Assembly: GCA_032158125.1 (NCBI GenBank)
Contig: JASKOT010000001.1
Location: 1,240,001-1,304,000 of the forward strand
Direction: 5' to 3'
Origin: Papiliotrema nemorosa
Lineage: Eukaryota > Basidiomycota > Tremellomycetes > Tremellales > Rhynchogastremaceae
DNA length: 64,000 nt
This document shows, one piece after another, positions 12,403-22,250 of this stretch (positions are counted from its first letter, which is position 1; each line of letters opens with the position of its first letter). The notes below the pieces were generated by a model. It was not told the DNA's origin. It made no database searches and was given only the letters and a program-made list of their open reading frames with translations. Made by a program: the position numbers and the translations under genes.

Positions 12403-12573
12403 TGTTGCGTATGATGGAATAGCTGTTCCCGACTTTTCCAGGTCAGTGCAGGACAGATTACGTAATTTACAAGGCGATCCCCATTTTGATCCCGCGCGTC
12501 AACAAATACCCCTCGCGACTGTCTTTTGGTCGCAACTGTCAGTCAACTCTTTTGCTCAATCGACTGGACAAAG
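12403..12573. promoter_or_regulatory. divergent promoter between ATP10 and kinesin-6
   Basis: Only 171 bases separate the two start codons, which face away from each other, so both promoters and 5' untranslated regions must share this stretch. No TATA box is obvious. Confidence 0.5.
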
Positions 12574-15500
12574 ATGGCTCCAGCACCTCCCACAGCGCGT
12601 CGTCCACCTTCTAGGGCTAATAACGTGCCCCAAGTACCTCCTGCAGCTACCGCAGGCCGAGTGACTCGAAATCGAGCCGTCAAAGAAGCGCCATCAACCG
12701 ATGTCCAACCCTCCACCAGCTCAACCCTACGGACGAAACCCTCGGGATTGCTTGCGAGAGGCAAAGAGGGTCTGCGAACTGTATCAGACAAGATGAAGAA
12801 TAAAGAGAAGGAAGTCACAAGCCGGATGAAGCCACCACCTCTGCCGGAAGGAACTGGGACATCGGCGGCTCTTCAGGTAAGTTAGACTAGAAGAGGGTTG
12901 ACTGATACTTCAGGCTTTTTTGCGTATACGTCCGCCCCCTACAGACGGCATGAGCGACATTTCTGTGTCAAGACCGTATCTTGAGCCTCAGGGAGACAAA
13001 GAAGTCCTCATGCGAGCACCTATGGTCAGTTCCATTCCTGCGTTGAACACTGCTCCATCGAATAAACCTTGTTGACTGATAGGATCCCTCTCGACCTCAT
13101 CTCGCCCCGAAAGCACCTCTGGTGTACTCTTTCGACCAAGTGTTTCCTCCATCAACAACCCAATCATCCTTCTTCCAAACGACTACACTGCCTCTTACTG
13201 AACGATTACTACAAGGAGAGAACGCTTTGATGTTCGCCTTCGGAGTCAGCAACAGCGGGAAATCATACACTATCTCGGGTGGTACCGGAAACGATGCTTC
13301 GGAAAGAGGACTCCTTCCGAGGAGCATCGATGTAATCTTCAATTCGATAAAGGGATTGGAGAGCCAGGCGAATGTGAGCTTTTGACATTTTGATCAGCGA
13401 GAAAGCTAACGAGAAGCTGCGATGTCATGCTCTGGCTGATGTCGAATTTGTCAAGGAGGAAGAGCATTTCTCCTTATTCGATCACCTTCCAATCGGTCTT
13501 GAGGGTCGGACGGAAGAGTGTGAGTGCCTTTCAGAGCCGAAAAGATCACTGCTAAACGAGGACAGCCGTCAAAGTGGACAGAAATTATTCCTACGCTGTC
13601 TTCGTCTCGTATGCTGAGGTCTACAATGAGAAGGTGTGCTCGGAAGCATCTTTCTTCTCGACGAGCTGACAACTCAGATCTTCGACCTTCTCGATGCTGT
13701 CTTACCGAATTCCGGGACAGTTCCCCCTACACCCTCCACGAGCCGACCTAAAGTGTCCAACTCATTCACCCGAGGTTCTTCAACGTGGGCTATGTCGTCG
13801 ATGAACCTCGCTGCTTTGGCGAACGGAGGCGGTGGAGTAATCCGTCGCCAGGCTCTTGCGCTCAAGAATGATCCGGAGGGTCCTGGCAAGTACATTGCGG
13901 GTCTGAAGGAGATTCGTGTCCGCACCAGGGAGGTGAGCTCAGGTTCTATCTCCCATGAGCTGACCCGTTAGGAAGCATTGGCGATCTTCCGAGCGGGACA
14001 AGGAGCACGTCAAGTTTTCGGAACCCTTGCCAATCGGGAGTCGAGTCGAAGTCATGGCATTTTCACCACCAAGATCGTTAGAATACATAATGGCGCACCT
14101 AACGATCCGGATTCCGCCCAAGTGTCGCGATTGTCAATTGTGGATCTTGCTGGATCAGAAAGAACGCGGAATACAGGAACGACCGGGGACAGACTGAAAG
14201 AAGCTGGCAATATCAACAAGTCATTGATGGTTCGTTATACTTACTCTGGTCTGCCTGATGAAACTGATCAATCAGGTGCTCGGACAATGCCTAGAAGTCT
14301 TGCGATCCAATCAGCAAAGACTAGCAGCTAAGAAGAAGCTTCCTTTGGTGCCCTTCCGTCACTCAAAGCTTACCGAGATCTTCCAAAACTTTTTCGTTGG
14401 CGACGGTCGAGCGGTAGGGGAAATATGGGCCCAGATCTGAGCTAATTGTCAGGTCATGGTTGTCAACGTCAATCCTTACGATACCGGATTTGATGAGAAC
14501 TCTCACGTTATGCGCTTCTCAGCCATCGCCCGAGAAGTTCAGACTACTGCTTCGAACAAGGTCAACTTCGGCGGCGGACTACTTCGTCGACAAATAAGTA
14601 CCCAATTCAGCGCGCTGAAGCATGCCGTAAGCGGACCGATGAAGGTCAAAGTAGTCGTCCCCGTCCTTCCAAAAGAAGAAAAAGCCAAGACAGATACTCT
14701 TAGAGAGAGCGACGAGTTCGTCATGGTCGAAGAGGAACTAGAGGTCGTCGAGGAGGACGCAGAGGAGGAGTCGGAGGATGAAAGGGATGCTCTGGTTGAC
14801 CATCTCTTCGAGCAGCTGAAAGAATTGAAAGAAAAGGTCAGTCTGAAAGCTTGCTTCACTCTGACAGTCAGCTCTTCGAATCGGAGATGCGCAACGCCGC
14901 GGTGGAGAGTGAGGTGAGAGAGGAAGCTGCGAAGGAAATGCAGGATACAATCCAACGGATGCACGACGATTTCACCATACGTCTGCAGGAACAAGTGAGC
15001 AGATCATCACTGAAATACCGCTGACTACAGGTCAACGCGGGTCAAATGAAGACGGATAGAAAGATTGACATTCTTTCAAGGACGATCGCCACCCCAGCGC
15101 CCGCCGAGAGACGACCCCTGGAGCCAGGCCAGACTTTCCTTGCTTCGACTCCTGACATTGACATGGACACCTCGATTGATGAGAGCAATGACGCAAGCTT
15201 CGAGTCGGCGATCGATGAGTCGCTCATTGTTGGCACGCTCAGCCCGATCTCCCGACCGAGAATGTCAGATGTGACTGACCCTTTTGTCGCGAGATCTCCA
15301 TTAGGAAAAGAGATGGCGAGGGAGGATCAGGATTCTCAGGGCGAGACAGAGGAAGAGAGTGAGTCGGGAGAGACGGATGATGAGATTGTATTAGGCTCGG
15401 AAGTAGTGAGTTGAGCGTTTCTGCATTCGTAGAGATCTTTTTTTCCGCTGACGTCTTCTCAGGAGGGCAGCAGACCTACAAGAGATGTTAATCGAGGGAC

Positions 15501-16124
15501 GATCCGACCGTCAATCGCTGAGGATGGCGACATATCTCTCGCGACTGACGCCACGGAGGAGAGCGAAGACGTGCTTGCCGACGATGCCGAAGCCAGCGAT
15601 GATCTCACCGATGAGGATAGCGAAGATGTGGAGGACACTGAAGATGACGACGATGAGGAAGAAGACCTGTCCGACTCGTCGTTTGCGGAGTCGGAGGAAG
15701 CAGATCAATCAGTATCTAGCGCATCGCCCTCGCCTGTTCGACGTCAATCGACCAAACGTCGAGGAACAGTCTCGCCCAAGAAATGGTCTACGCCGGTCAC
15801 TGCCCCTCGAACGCATTCGAAGGTATCAGCCGCCACCATGCGAGGTGTGAGTACGCCTCCAAGAAAAGTCAAAAGCCCGCCATTGGGCGAGACGACTCGG
15901 CAGATCATTGTGATGGAGGATTCGGATGAGGAGGTATTATCAGAACCAGTCAAGTCGGTCAAGAAGAAGAGGTAAGCAGGCGTATCACGCAATTGAAGTC
16001 TATGTGGCTGATCCGCAGAACACTGGGGAAGAAGATTGTAATGGAGGATGAGATGATGGAGAACGATGCGCCTGGACGAGGGGCGCATATCAAGCGAATG
16101 ACGCCGGCAAAGGTGTTGCGGTAG
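12574..16124 (+). CDS. kinesin-6 family motor (KIF20/MKLP-like)
   Basis: This multi-exon gene encodes a plus-end microtubule motor of the kinesin-6 type, which acts in the spindle midzone and cytokinesis. A basic Pro-rich N-terminal leader (about 100 residues) precedes the motor. The ATP P-loop is AFGVSNSGKSYTISG. Switch I is NRESSRSHGIF, switch II is VDLAGSERTRNTGTTGDRLKE, followed by INKSLMVLGQCLEVLR and PFRHSKLTEIFQNFF. The motor carries an insertion (NSGTVPPTPS onward, with a Gly-rich stretch) typical of kinesin-6 loop 6 expansions. Neck and stalk have acidic and short coiled-coil segments (EELEVVEEDAEEESEDE, FEQLKELKEK). The tail is strongly acidic, then basic. The last intron (gtaagc...ccgcag) joins RTLGKKIVMEDE to the end. 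The start is the ATG before APAPPTARR. Confidence 0.85.
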
Positions 16125-16300
16125 GATGCTTTTTCGACTGTTGTGGCACGGGGCCTATGCTACGAGTAGTGTAAAATATACAGGAGTGTACGATACAGTT
16201 ACTGTACGACAATCACGATGCAATGATACTTGTGCTTCTCCGATGACCATCACCGCCACGCATCCGAACTAGGTGAATATCCAGTCGAGCGAGCTATGCA

Positions 16301-17281
16301 CTACTTGTCGGGATCTTTGATCTGTTCTCCTGGTCCGGCGTAGTAGTAATTCTCCGAGGTCATCAACACATGAGGAGGGACCACATTGATGGGTATATTC
16401 GCGTTGGGTTTGACCTGTTTAGCTGAAACGGGATCGTAGATGTACGACATGCCACCGACAGGTTGATCCGGTGCAGGTTTGGGTGCCGACTGGGAGTCAG
16501 CCAGTCACACCTCACGTGGGCGCAACGAGAGCCTGCAACCCTGCATGGCTGGGAAGAAGATGGGTTCTTGGAGAGAGTAACAATGTCTGAGAGAAGGAGA
16601 AACTTGCCTCTGTCTTTCCGGCTGCTCGGACGATTCCGTCAATCTTCTTGTAGACTGGTTCGAGATCGTCTGGCGGCTTGAGCATATTATCGAGTTCCGT
16701 AGAGACTGTATTGTAGATCAACCAACATAGGCCCGCAATGGCAATGTTGCGATTGACTGGGATCAGCTATCCCTCTCTCTCTCTCTGTCTCTGTGTCTCC
16801 TGCTTTGTGATTCTTGCGATTGAGCGGTGGATGAGATTAGAGTGACGTACTGAAAGAAACAATTATGACTGTGCACAAGTATTGTATCGTCCTGATCCGT
16901 TTCTTCCACCTAAATCATGAGCTACCGGGACTTACGACCTCATGAGATCGCCAGCGGCAAGATGGAAGACGCGATGCGATGAGCGTGGTGGTGGTGATGC
17001 GAAAGGTGGGCTCACAACTTCTGCTGTGATTCCAACGCCACACTCTCTTTGAACCTAGCCATCAAGCTCTCTTCATCCGGACCTGTCGGTTCCGGTAATT
17101 TGGGCTTATTGAAATGTCCCACATGAGGCGCATTACCCCCTTCCCACCATAATTCGTCTTTTATCGTGGCGTCAGGTCGAGTTTTCCCCAGAGGAAAGGG
17201 GAAGAGACGAGGAGCTGCTGCACGGGTAGTGAGGGACGATGATGGATGTGAACGGGTATGGGCCTGGTATTTAGCACGCAT
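16301..17281 (-). CDS. unknown single-pass membrane protein, probably mitochondrial
   Basis: I do not recognise the family. The first exon starts MRAKYQAHTRSHPSSSLTTR, a basic, Ser/Thr-rich leader compatible with mitochondrial import. It continues through LWWEGGNAPHVGHFNKPKLP, and a roughly 100-base intron joins QQKL to WKKRIRTIQYLCTVIIVSF. A further intron leads into NRNIAIAGLCWLIYNTV, so one hydrophobic segment is built from two exons. The C-terminus is hydrophilic (MSYIYDPVSAKQVKPN ... ENYYYAGPGEQIKDPDK). The exon joins are all in frame with GT-AG borders, which supports a real gene. The start lies only 71 bases from the stop of the next minus-strand gene. A role in an inner-membrane complex is inference only. 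Confidence 0.6.
16771..16800. repeat. CT-rich microsatellite in an intron
   Basis: A run of CTCTCTCTCT followed by CTGTCTCTGTGTCTCC lies within the intron preceding the NRNIAIAGLCWL exon of the membrane-protein gene. On the sense strand it is a GA-rich tract just upstream of the acceptor region, so it is not a normal polypyrimidine tract. Confidence 0.7.
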
Positions 17282-17316
17282 TGAGCATCAGGCATTAGAC
17301 ATTAGGCATTGAGAGG
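17278..17316. repeat. short imperfect tandem repeat over a start codon
   Basis: Units GCATTGAG-CATCAG, GCATTAGA-CATTAG and GCATTGAGAGG follow each other at the start codon and immediate 5' untranslated region of the membrane-protein gene beginning at 17281. The repeat could be ordinary slippage. Confidence 0.6.
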
Positions 17317-17352
17317 TGATGATTGGAATCTGGTGGTCAAGGTCGGATTCAG

Positions 17353-17981
17353 TCAGGCAAATATTGGCGGGAGGTGTAATGCAGGTGGACTTGCCCAGAG
17401 ATCAGCTCGGTCAGGTTTCGACTTCATGATCTTTGCCAGCTTTGCATCGAGGCTTTCAGGTTTGGGCAACTTTTTGAGGGCTTCATTGTAGCCGTACCAG
17501 ATGATACTGGAATGGACCACCAGACACCTTGGAATCTGTCAGTTCGTTCATCCAGCCTGTGGATTCGGGTTCGGTCAGGATTTGAGCGACTCACAACACT
17601 GCGACTATCGTGAGTCTGCTGAAGAGGATGTAAAACGCTATAGCTTCGGGTGGAAGCAGGGCGACAGACATGGCTGTCGCGTGAGCCATTTGACCATGGA
17701 CCTGGTTACAATACTGACCGAGCGAGAGACAGGCCATCAGCGCTACAGTCTGCGATATTGGTCCGAATTGCAGGCTACTCTGAGCGCCTTCTCTCCTGCA
17801 AGCTGGAGAGTGAAGTGATCACTCACGCTGGGTGGGGCTTGATCGTCTCATTTTCCTTCTTCAACTTTCGCTCCAGCAGCACCACTTGGTCCTCGTACAT
17901 CTCCACCTCTTTCTGCCGACCCGCTTCCCTATACTTTTCAATCCTAGCATTGAGCTTCTCAATCTCTTCTTCCATCGTCAT
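17353..17981 (-). CDS. unknown small coiled-coil membrane protein
   Basis: No family recognised. The chosen ATG begins MTMEEEIEKLNARIEKYREA, a strongly amphipathic charged helix of about 45 residues likely to form a coiled coil. An upstream in-frame ATG at 18098 gives an unconvincing extension. After a gtgagt...gagtag intron the protein continues LQFGPISQTVALMACLSLGQ, then a second hydrophobic stretch AIAFYILFSRLTIVAV, joined by another intron to FIIWYGYNEALKKLPKPES. The end is ambiguous. Reading on gives DLWASPPALHLPPIFA and a stop at 17353. A GC-AG intron starting gcaagt right after DLW would instead end the protein as DLWIPIITSQCLMSNA inside the leader of the next gene. Predicted to have two membrane segments. 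Confidence 0.55.
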
Positions 17982-18264
17982 GATTGCGTCTCGGGCTCCC
18001 GGAGTATTCCACAAAAAACAATCGAGAGAGCACAGGGGTACTTTACGTGCAACCGGTGCAAAATGCTGTGATTGCACGTCAAAGGTAGGGCAGTTCAAGT
18101 ACCAGGTCAGTCAAAAGGGTGATATATCAAAGGATGTCAGCTTTCACCAGCGGCGTTGACCATCAGCCCAGCATTGGCGTGTGCATGACACTGCATTGGC
18201 GGACCGACAGATGTCGCACTTCTTTGCCTAGACTCTGCTCGACACCAGGTACGCCAGCCTGCAT

Positions 18265-19644
18265 CTAACGATTCAGCCCATATGCGCCCGGACCAACAGG
18301 ATCTGCTCCCCATCCCCCATCATACGTATCAGCTCCGTACCCCTCCGCACCAGCATAACCCATTCCCGGATCGACCATACCCTGTACATCATCCGCTTCT
18401 TCCTCCTCATCAGCCCCTGTCTCCTTGTTGACGGCTTGGATGACAGCTGCCAGATTGTTGGCCAGGATATCTAGACCTCTCTCAACGACATCGCGCACCG
18501 GCACTGAGCCGGTTCCTTCAGTGTTGAAATAGAATGTAGATGGGACGGCATTGTAATCGAACGCTTCATCAGGTGCCGGAGGTTGTTCGAATGTCGCGTT
18601 GGTTGATAATGGCCATTCCGCCTTTTCTGCATGATCAGCGACCTAATCGGTTGGATGAAGAACACAGCGCACCATCTTCCTCGTACCAGTATGTCGTATG
18701 CCTGAGCTTGTTGTGGGGGTCGTACTCGAACCCAACCGCACTCAGCGGTGACCATTTAGCATGGTATTTTCCAATACCCTGCGAAAGAGTCAGCTCCAAC
18801 CTTTCTGCATGCGCTGCGATCCATTCTTCCCAAACTCACCTTGTACGCTTTGCACACAAGCTCAATTTCCTGTCCTCGAGACATTTTTGCCAGCAGTATA
18901 GGTGCAGCCGAAGGGTCTCCCTTGCCTACGGGTTGTCCCAGCTCCGGATCTCTGTTGTCCACTACGAGCTGATCATCGGCTTGCAAGAACGGTTGCTGTC
19001 CAAAACCCGCTGGTGGAGGCTGTACGTCAGGATTTTCTATTCAACTGGGAGCTTTCCACGTACACCCCCCGGAGATGGTATGACTTCCAACATGTTACTC
19101 GTCACTGACATGGAACTCCCTTGCTCTCCCTCCGTATATGTCACTTTGAGCTTGAGCATGACCATACAGTAAAAGCAACCCTCGTCACATTCGCAATCCT
19201 GCCTCATCAGCTGGATCAAGAGACTCTCTGGATGGACCAGCTTACCCTGGTATACCTCAGACCATGAGTCGCTCCGCGACTTATCAGAGGCACCATTCCC
19301 AGTCTATGTGCCAACATCTCGTCAGGTACAGGCGTTGTATTCATCAAGAACGACACTTGGTCGATGGCTTGTCGTCAGCTCGCATAGTTTGGCAGCGGGA
19401 AAGGAGATGGGGCTATACAAAATGTAAACTCACTGACTGTTGGCACATCGGCCATGATCACTCTCCTAACACTATTGGCATATCCCAGCTCGACCCCACT
19501 CAGATGGAAGACCGCCTCATTATCCGTCAGACTCCTAACGAGAACTTTTGGCTGATTCGTCGGACCGACAGGAACGAGGATATTGCTCGATGTGTCGGGT
19601 TGAGCGGAAGGTCCGGCACCGTTGACGTGGCCGTACCCGTTCAT
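18265..19644 (-). CDS. RPB3: RNA polymerase II subunit RPB3
   Basis: RPB3 pairs with RPB11 as the alpha-like dimer that nucleates RNA polymerase II assembly in the nucleus. The sequence shows the alpha-type dimerisation block [18 protein letters not shown] and [18 protein letters not shown]. It then has the zinc-loop [19 protein letters not shown], with four cysteines in the spacing of the Rpb3 zinc site. Next are the [18 protein letters not shown] block and the C-terminal dimerisation helix [20 protein letters not shown] Gly/Asp/Tyr-rich tail ([20 protein letters not shown]) extends the end. The start is set at [12 protein letters not shown], because the upstream frame is intron- or UTR-like. 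At least five short introns. RPC82, another polymerase subunit, lies 2.6 kb downstream of its promoter side on the same strand; I infer no functional linkage. Confidence 0.9.
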
Positions 19645-20649
19645 TCTGGACAGTTGGACGATGAGAGAATAGGCGAGGACGAAAGACAAGGACAGAGATG
19701 GAGAAGCCAAAACACCAAATGAGTCTGAAACCATGCTCGCAAATAGAGTAGCGAGATCATCATCATGTCAGACTCATCTTTTACTGTGACCCAGATGCGG
19801 ATCATTGCCCGAGTGATGCATAGCACGATGCGCGCCCGAACCGAACGGCATAGCAGCTCTTTGCCTGGAGCCCATAGTCAGGTCAGCAGCAATGGCAATG
19901 ATGGATGATCGCTCCGATCGCATGGCCCGCCCTACTCCTTCTCCTGTATGGCGTGAAACATGCAGAAGATACACGGGTCGCAATCCTTCGGTCTGTCTCC
20001 AAGTCGGTTTCAGATTGAAGGCGGATGATCTTGACTGTAATGGAATCCAGCTCTTGTCCGCTGCAAGCTGGTACTCTGAATACAATGACGATATCTCGCG
20101 TGCGCGACCACCACTTTCCTCCCCCTGGTGGGCATTGGCTCGCGGTGAGAGGTTGGCCGGAGCTAATACCAGAACGCTGCGATCTCCACGAGGAGTATTG
20201 AATGCATGAAACCTCTGGCAACTGCCATGTAATCCTAAGTCTTCACAAACATGTCACATCGTAGATGCTGCGGCGTGAGAGTGTAATCAAGAGTGACAAC
20301 GAGGCGCTACAAACGGATAATCTGCGAATCCCTTGGCGAGATCTGTAGACTGCTCTACCTACAGGGTACTGTTAGCGTTCATGGTCTCCAACAGGAGTTT
20401 TTCGATAAAGGACTATCAGGTGAAAGGGCGAAAAGAGATCCTCCTTGCATCAGACAAAGAAACAAAGGACCTACACTATGGCGACCACACTTTGCAATGC
20501 AGTGGCATTTCAACAACCCATCAATGTGGTACTGTACAGTATGGGCAAGCAGCGCGAATAAGGTCAGCGCCTCACAGTCATCGCTCGCTCTTGAATACCC
20601 CGGGCGGATTTCGGTCAATCCAATCTGCCATTGCCATTCGTGTGGCCCA
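19645..20649. promoter_or_regulatory. 1 kb divergent intergenic region, possible tiny ORF
   Basis: The region lies between the divergent starts of RPB3 and the F-box-like gene. A 33-codon minus-strand frame at 19774-19875 (start MGSRQRAAMPFGSGAHRAMH, stop after GHSKR) looks protein-like and is preceded by a good splice acceptor (gggctccag). I could not assemble a convincing full gene around it. The long plus-strand frame covering 20293-20649 reads without protein character and I treat it as leader sequence of the next gene. Confidence 0.35.
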
Positions 20650-21889
20650 ATGTCTCTGCATGCTCCGCTCTACTGCACAATCTGCTCGGCACCCTGCCTT
20701 CTACCCCGAGCAGAGACCCCCCTACCTGCTCCCTTCTCTCCGCCAACACCCAGTGGAGACACCACCGACTCTCCCGCACCGAATATCTCCACCATCGCCA
20801 CTCTACTCGCTGAAGCTCGAGACTCAAATTGGCAAGCTCGGTGGCATGTACTCAAAGTCACCACTGGGTTATCCGCCTCGTTCACAGTGAGCCCCTCGTC
20901 TGCGCCTTTGCCATCTCTGCCGGTTATGGGACCAGAAGTAAATCAAAATACCACAATCACAAACAGTGGTCGTCCATGTGCTGAGCGGTGTGTGCCAATT
21001 CATGAATACTGCCTGAACAAGGTATTAGCTACGATACGGGAATCCATCTATAACTCGGGATTCTCTCATGAGGAGAATATGATGCTCGGGTGGAGTCTAC
21101 CCAAATGGACGGGGTTTGGACCGTGGGTGGATGCTGTCGATCGGGGCGGGGAAGACTTTTTGCAGCGCACGAGAGGAAGGGGATGGGTGGGATATTGGGG
21201 AGGGACCGTTTCCCAACGCGAGCGATATCGAGAAGGGGAAGACGGATCTCATCTTCTACCTGTGAGTCTAGACTACGAACTTGCAAGAGCTGATCAGATA
21301 GATGGACCACGCCTGTCCGGTGACCATCGCCACTCCAAAAGCGGACCGGGTCGATCTGGTCGCGAGACCGAAACAAAGTGCCAGACTGCTCGAATTGCCT
21401 TCACATATCTTGTGTCAAATCGCGCTCGAGCTACTAGGCGATCCGTGTCTATCTTCGCAATGCGTAGAACAGGTTCATCTCAGCAAGACAAAGCTGGTCG
21501 CCGAGGTGGACATCGCCAACTTTCTTTCTTTCACTCGGACCTGCACACAATTACGTTCACTCGACATGCCTTCTGCCTTGTGGAGACTACTCACCCTGCA
21601 TTCGGTACATCACTGGAAGCTTTCCCTCCTCTCTCGATGGAGAGCGAATCCTACAGGCGTAGGAAGCGCAAGTAACCTTTGGATAGGCCTTGATGAAGAT
21701 TTCGTCATGCCTATCGAGAAGGCGCTTTCGGATGCAAAGTATGCCTTTACCGAGGTGAACGTCGATGGGTTCGGGACGAGGGACGTGTTTCAATGGTGGA
21801 TGTATGATCATGGATGGAGGTCGAGGAGAAGGGTGTGGCATAGTGTGGTTCATGCTTGCGCCACAGCGAGAGATGCTGATTGGTGGTGA
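20650..21889 (+). CDS. F-box-like protein
   Basis: Two exons are joined in frame by a 40-base intron (gtgagtctag...atcagatag). The first, beginning MSLHAPLYCTICSAPCLLPR, has two paired cysteines and then LLAEARDSNWQARWHVLKV and WTGFGPWVDAVDRGGEDFLQ. The second contains ARLLELPSHILCQIALELL, which fits the LPxEIL-type first helix of an F-box, followed by FLSFTRTCTQLRSLDMPSALWR, the usual second half. F-box proteins recruit substrates to SCF ubiquitin ligases. The C-terminal part (WIGLDEDFVMPIEKALSDAK, then WWMYDHGWRSRRRVWHSV) is unrecognised. Many basidiomycetes carry expanded families with an N-terminal domain before the F-box, and this order fits. Start is uncertain; earlier in-frame ATGs give unconvincing sequence. 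Confidence 0.6.
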
Positions 21890-22250
21890 GCCACAGAGGT
21901 TTGCGCCTGGATCTTCACTGAATCAAGGTCAGTGCACAGTTAGACGAGTTTGACGCTTCTTGGCTGTGAGCGATAAATGCAAAATTAGCAGTACGACATC
22001 GCGTGTACCTTCATCTGCACGCAATCTCGTAGATCGCATCAAGCGCCATTCGGTCTGCATGAAAGTGACATCATGTCATGCATCGGTGAAAATCGCGTCA
22101 AGTGTTTTCGTGTCATTCGTGAAGTACAGCATAGCCATGGGGCGTGTTGCACCATCGACCATTACTCCTCATCGTCGTGTCGTGGGTTCGTCACGCTGTC
22201 TTAGTCTCTACCAAAGATTAGTGACCTCTTTCGTATGATTTGGTAGCCAC
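21890..22250. other. convergent intergenic region
   Basis: The region lies between the stops of the F-box-like gene and RPC82. It must hold two 3' ends. I see no gene, repeat or RNA in it. Confidence 0.4.

Noticed and set aside
20293..21675. 460-codon plus-strand frame
   Set aside because: Only the part from 20650 to about 21261 reads like protein. The downstream part runs through an intron and into the wrong frame of the F-box exon, and the first 119 codons lack protein character.
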